Below, piece by piece: positions 58,930-59,537 of a DNA stretch of 59,537 bases. Below the pieces are notes generated by a model, which saw only the letters and a program-made list of their open reading frames with translations, did no database searches and was not told where the DNA came from. The translations under genes were made by a program, and so were the position numbers. This DNA comes from an uncultured Thalassotalea sp. (GTDB lineage Bacteria; Pseudomonadota; Gammaproteobacteria; Enterobacterales; Alteromonadaceae), in assembly GCA_947502355.1 (NCBI GenBank), contig CANMZP010000026.1, forward strand, positions 1 through 59,537, written 5' to 3'. How positions within the stretch are numbered: the first letter of the stretch is position 1; every line of letters begins with the position of its first letter.

Positions 58930-58979
58930 GGTTAGTAAATTTGGCAGTGTGTTAATCGACGCACACTGTCCTCCTCAGC

Positions 58980-59537
58980 ATGACGGTGCCATCAAACTTA
59001 TATCATTAAACTTATTGAATTAAACCGTCATCCTGGAATTTATTGTCAAAGGGAGCCCTAGCGATCTTATGAAATAAATATCCGGGATCTCCCATCGCGT
59101 GCTGAGAGTATATGAGTAAACCCTCATGCAAGCGGTAGAAGATACTGAGCTCGCTGTCGCTCCTCAGTATGACGGTGCCATCAAACTTCTATCATTAAAC
59201 TTATGGAATTAAATCGTCATCCTGGAATTTATTGTCAAAGGGAGCCCTAGCGAGCTTATGAAAATAAATATCCGGGATCTCCCATCGCGTGCTGAGAGTA
59301 AATGAGTAAAAGCCTCATTCAAGCGGCAGGAGATACTGAGCTCGCTGTCGCTCCTCAGCATGACGGGGCGGTTAAACTTAATGGAATTAAACCCTCATTC
59401 AAGCGGTAGAAGATACTGAGCTCGCTGTCGCTCCTCAGCATGACGGTGCAATGAAACTTATATCATTAAACTTATGGAATTAAATCGTCATCCTGGAATT
59501 TATTGTCAAAGGGAGCCCTAGCGAGCTTATGAAAATA
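58980..59537. repeat. Tandem array of a roughly 190-bp dispersed element (runs off the window)
   Basis: Units begin with ATGACGGTGCCATCAAACTT at 58980, 59169, 59360 and 59440 (spacings 189, 191 and 80 bases). The third is internally deleted and the fourth is cut off by the window end. Each complete unit contains CGTCATCCTGGAATTTATTG, a GGGAGCCCTAGCGA block, AAATAAATATCCGGGATCTC and a GCTCGCTGTCGCTCCTCAG end. The central stem-loop is the reverse complement of the element near 28425. No gene is seen. Confidence 0.85.

Noticed and set aside
58980-59537. CRISPR or attachment-site array
   Set aside because: Units of about 190 bases are similar throughout with no unique spacers, and no integrase is in the window.

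Overview
The window looks like a chromosomal segment of a marine gammaproteobacterium of the order Alteromonadales, most likely Colwelliaceae (Thalassotalea/Colwellia type). This is inferred from the A+T-rich sequence, the RibB protein with a degenerate second domain, the protein families present and E. coli-like neighbourhoods (thiI-xseB-ispA-dxs, suhB/trmJ/isc, queA-tgt-yajC-secDF, holD-rimI-prfC, smp/serB-radA). No database search was possible.

The most unusual part is 0.1-6.0 kb: a class II bacteriocin/microcin-type export island on the minus strand. It has a HlyD-type membrane-fusion protein at the promoter-proximal end and a C39-peptidase ABC transporter at the distal end. Between them lie three consecutive modules. 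Each module begins with a copy of a promoter/leader cassette, followed by one or two short double-glycine-leader peptides and one small membrane protein (candidate immunity). Two of the cassettes are 302-bp direct repeats with only two differences and carry a duplicated 3' end of the hlyD-like gene. The third is an older copy with an internal deletion of about 200 bp. Several of these small genes were found only by reading the sequence by eye.

6.4-17.1 kb is core metabolism: thiI, the xseB-ispA-dxs operon (isoprenoid precursors), a DUF808 membrane protein, and the ribBX-ribE-ribD-nrdR-glyA strand (riboflavin, ribonucleotide reductase control, one-carbon). The ribH-nusB-thiL-pgpA block that links these genes in E. 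coli is absent. 17.5-29.5 kb carries fadD, a six-unit palindromic tandem repeat, the isc operon (iscRSUA-hscBA-fdx) behind a triple IscR-type operator, cysE, trmJ, divergent suhB and a stand-alone siroheme/cobalamin methyltransferase. 29.7-35.2 kb is queA-tgt-yajC-secD-secF.

35.3-45.6 kb holds a small hypothetical gene, two identical tRNA-Trp genes, holD-rimI, prfC, argS, a TatD-family hydrolase, smp, serB and radA. 46.1-48.5 kb is a decaying pair: a porin whose start codon appears mutated and a BCCT transporter with two deletions. 48.6-52.9 kb is an AttEFGH-like ABC system with a lipocalin-like lipoprotein, followed by a secreted dipeptidyl peptidase IV. The right end has a Fur-type operator, a TonB-dependent siderophore receptor and a PepSY membrane protein (iron uptake), then a roughly 190-bp tandem repeat array that runs off the window. 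Related dispersed hairpin repeats occur at the left edge and near 28.4 kb.
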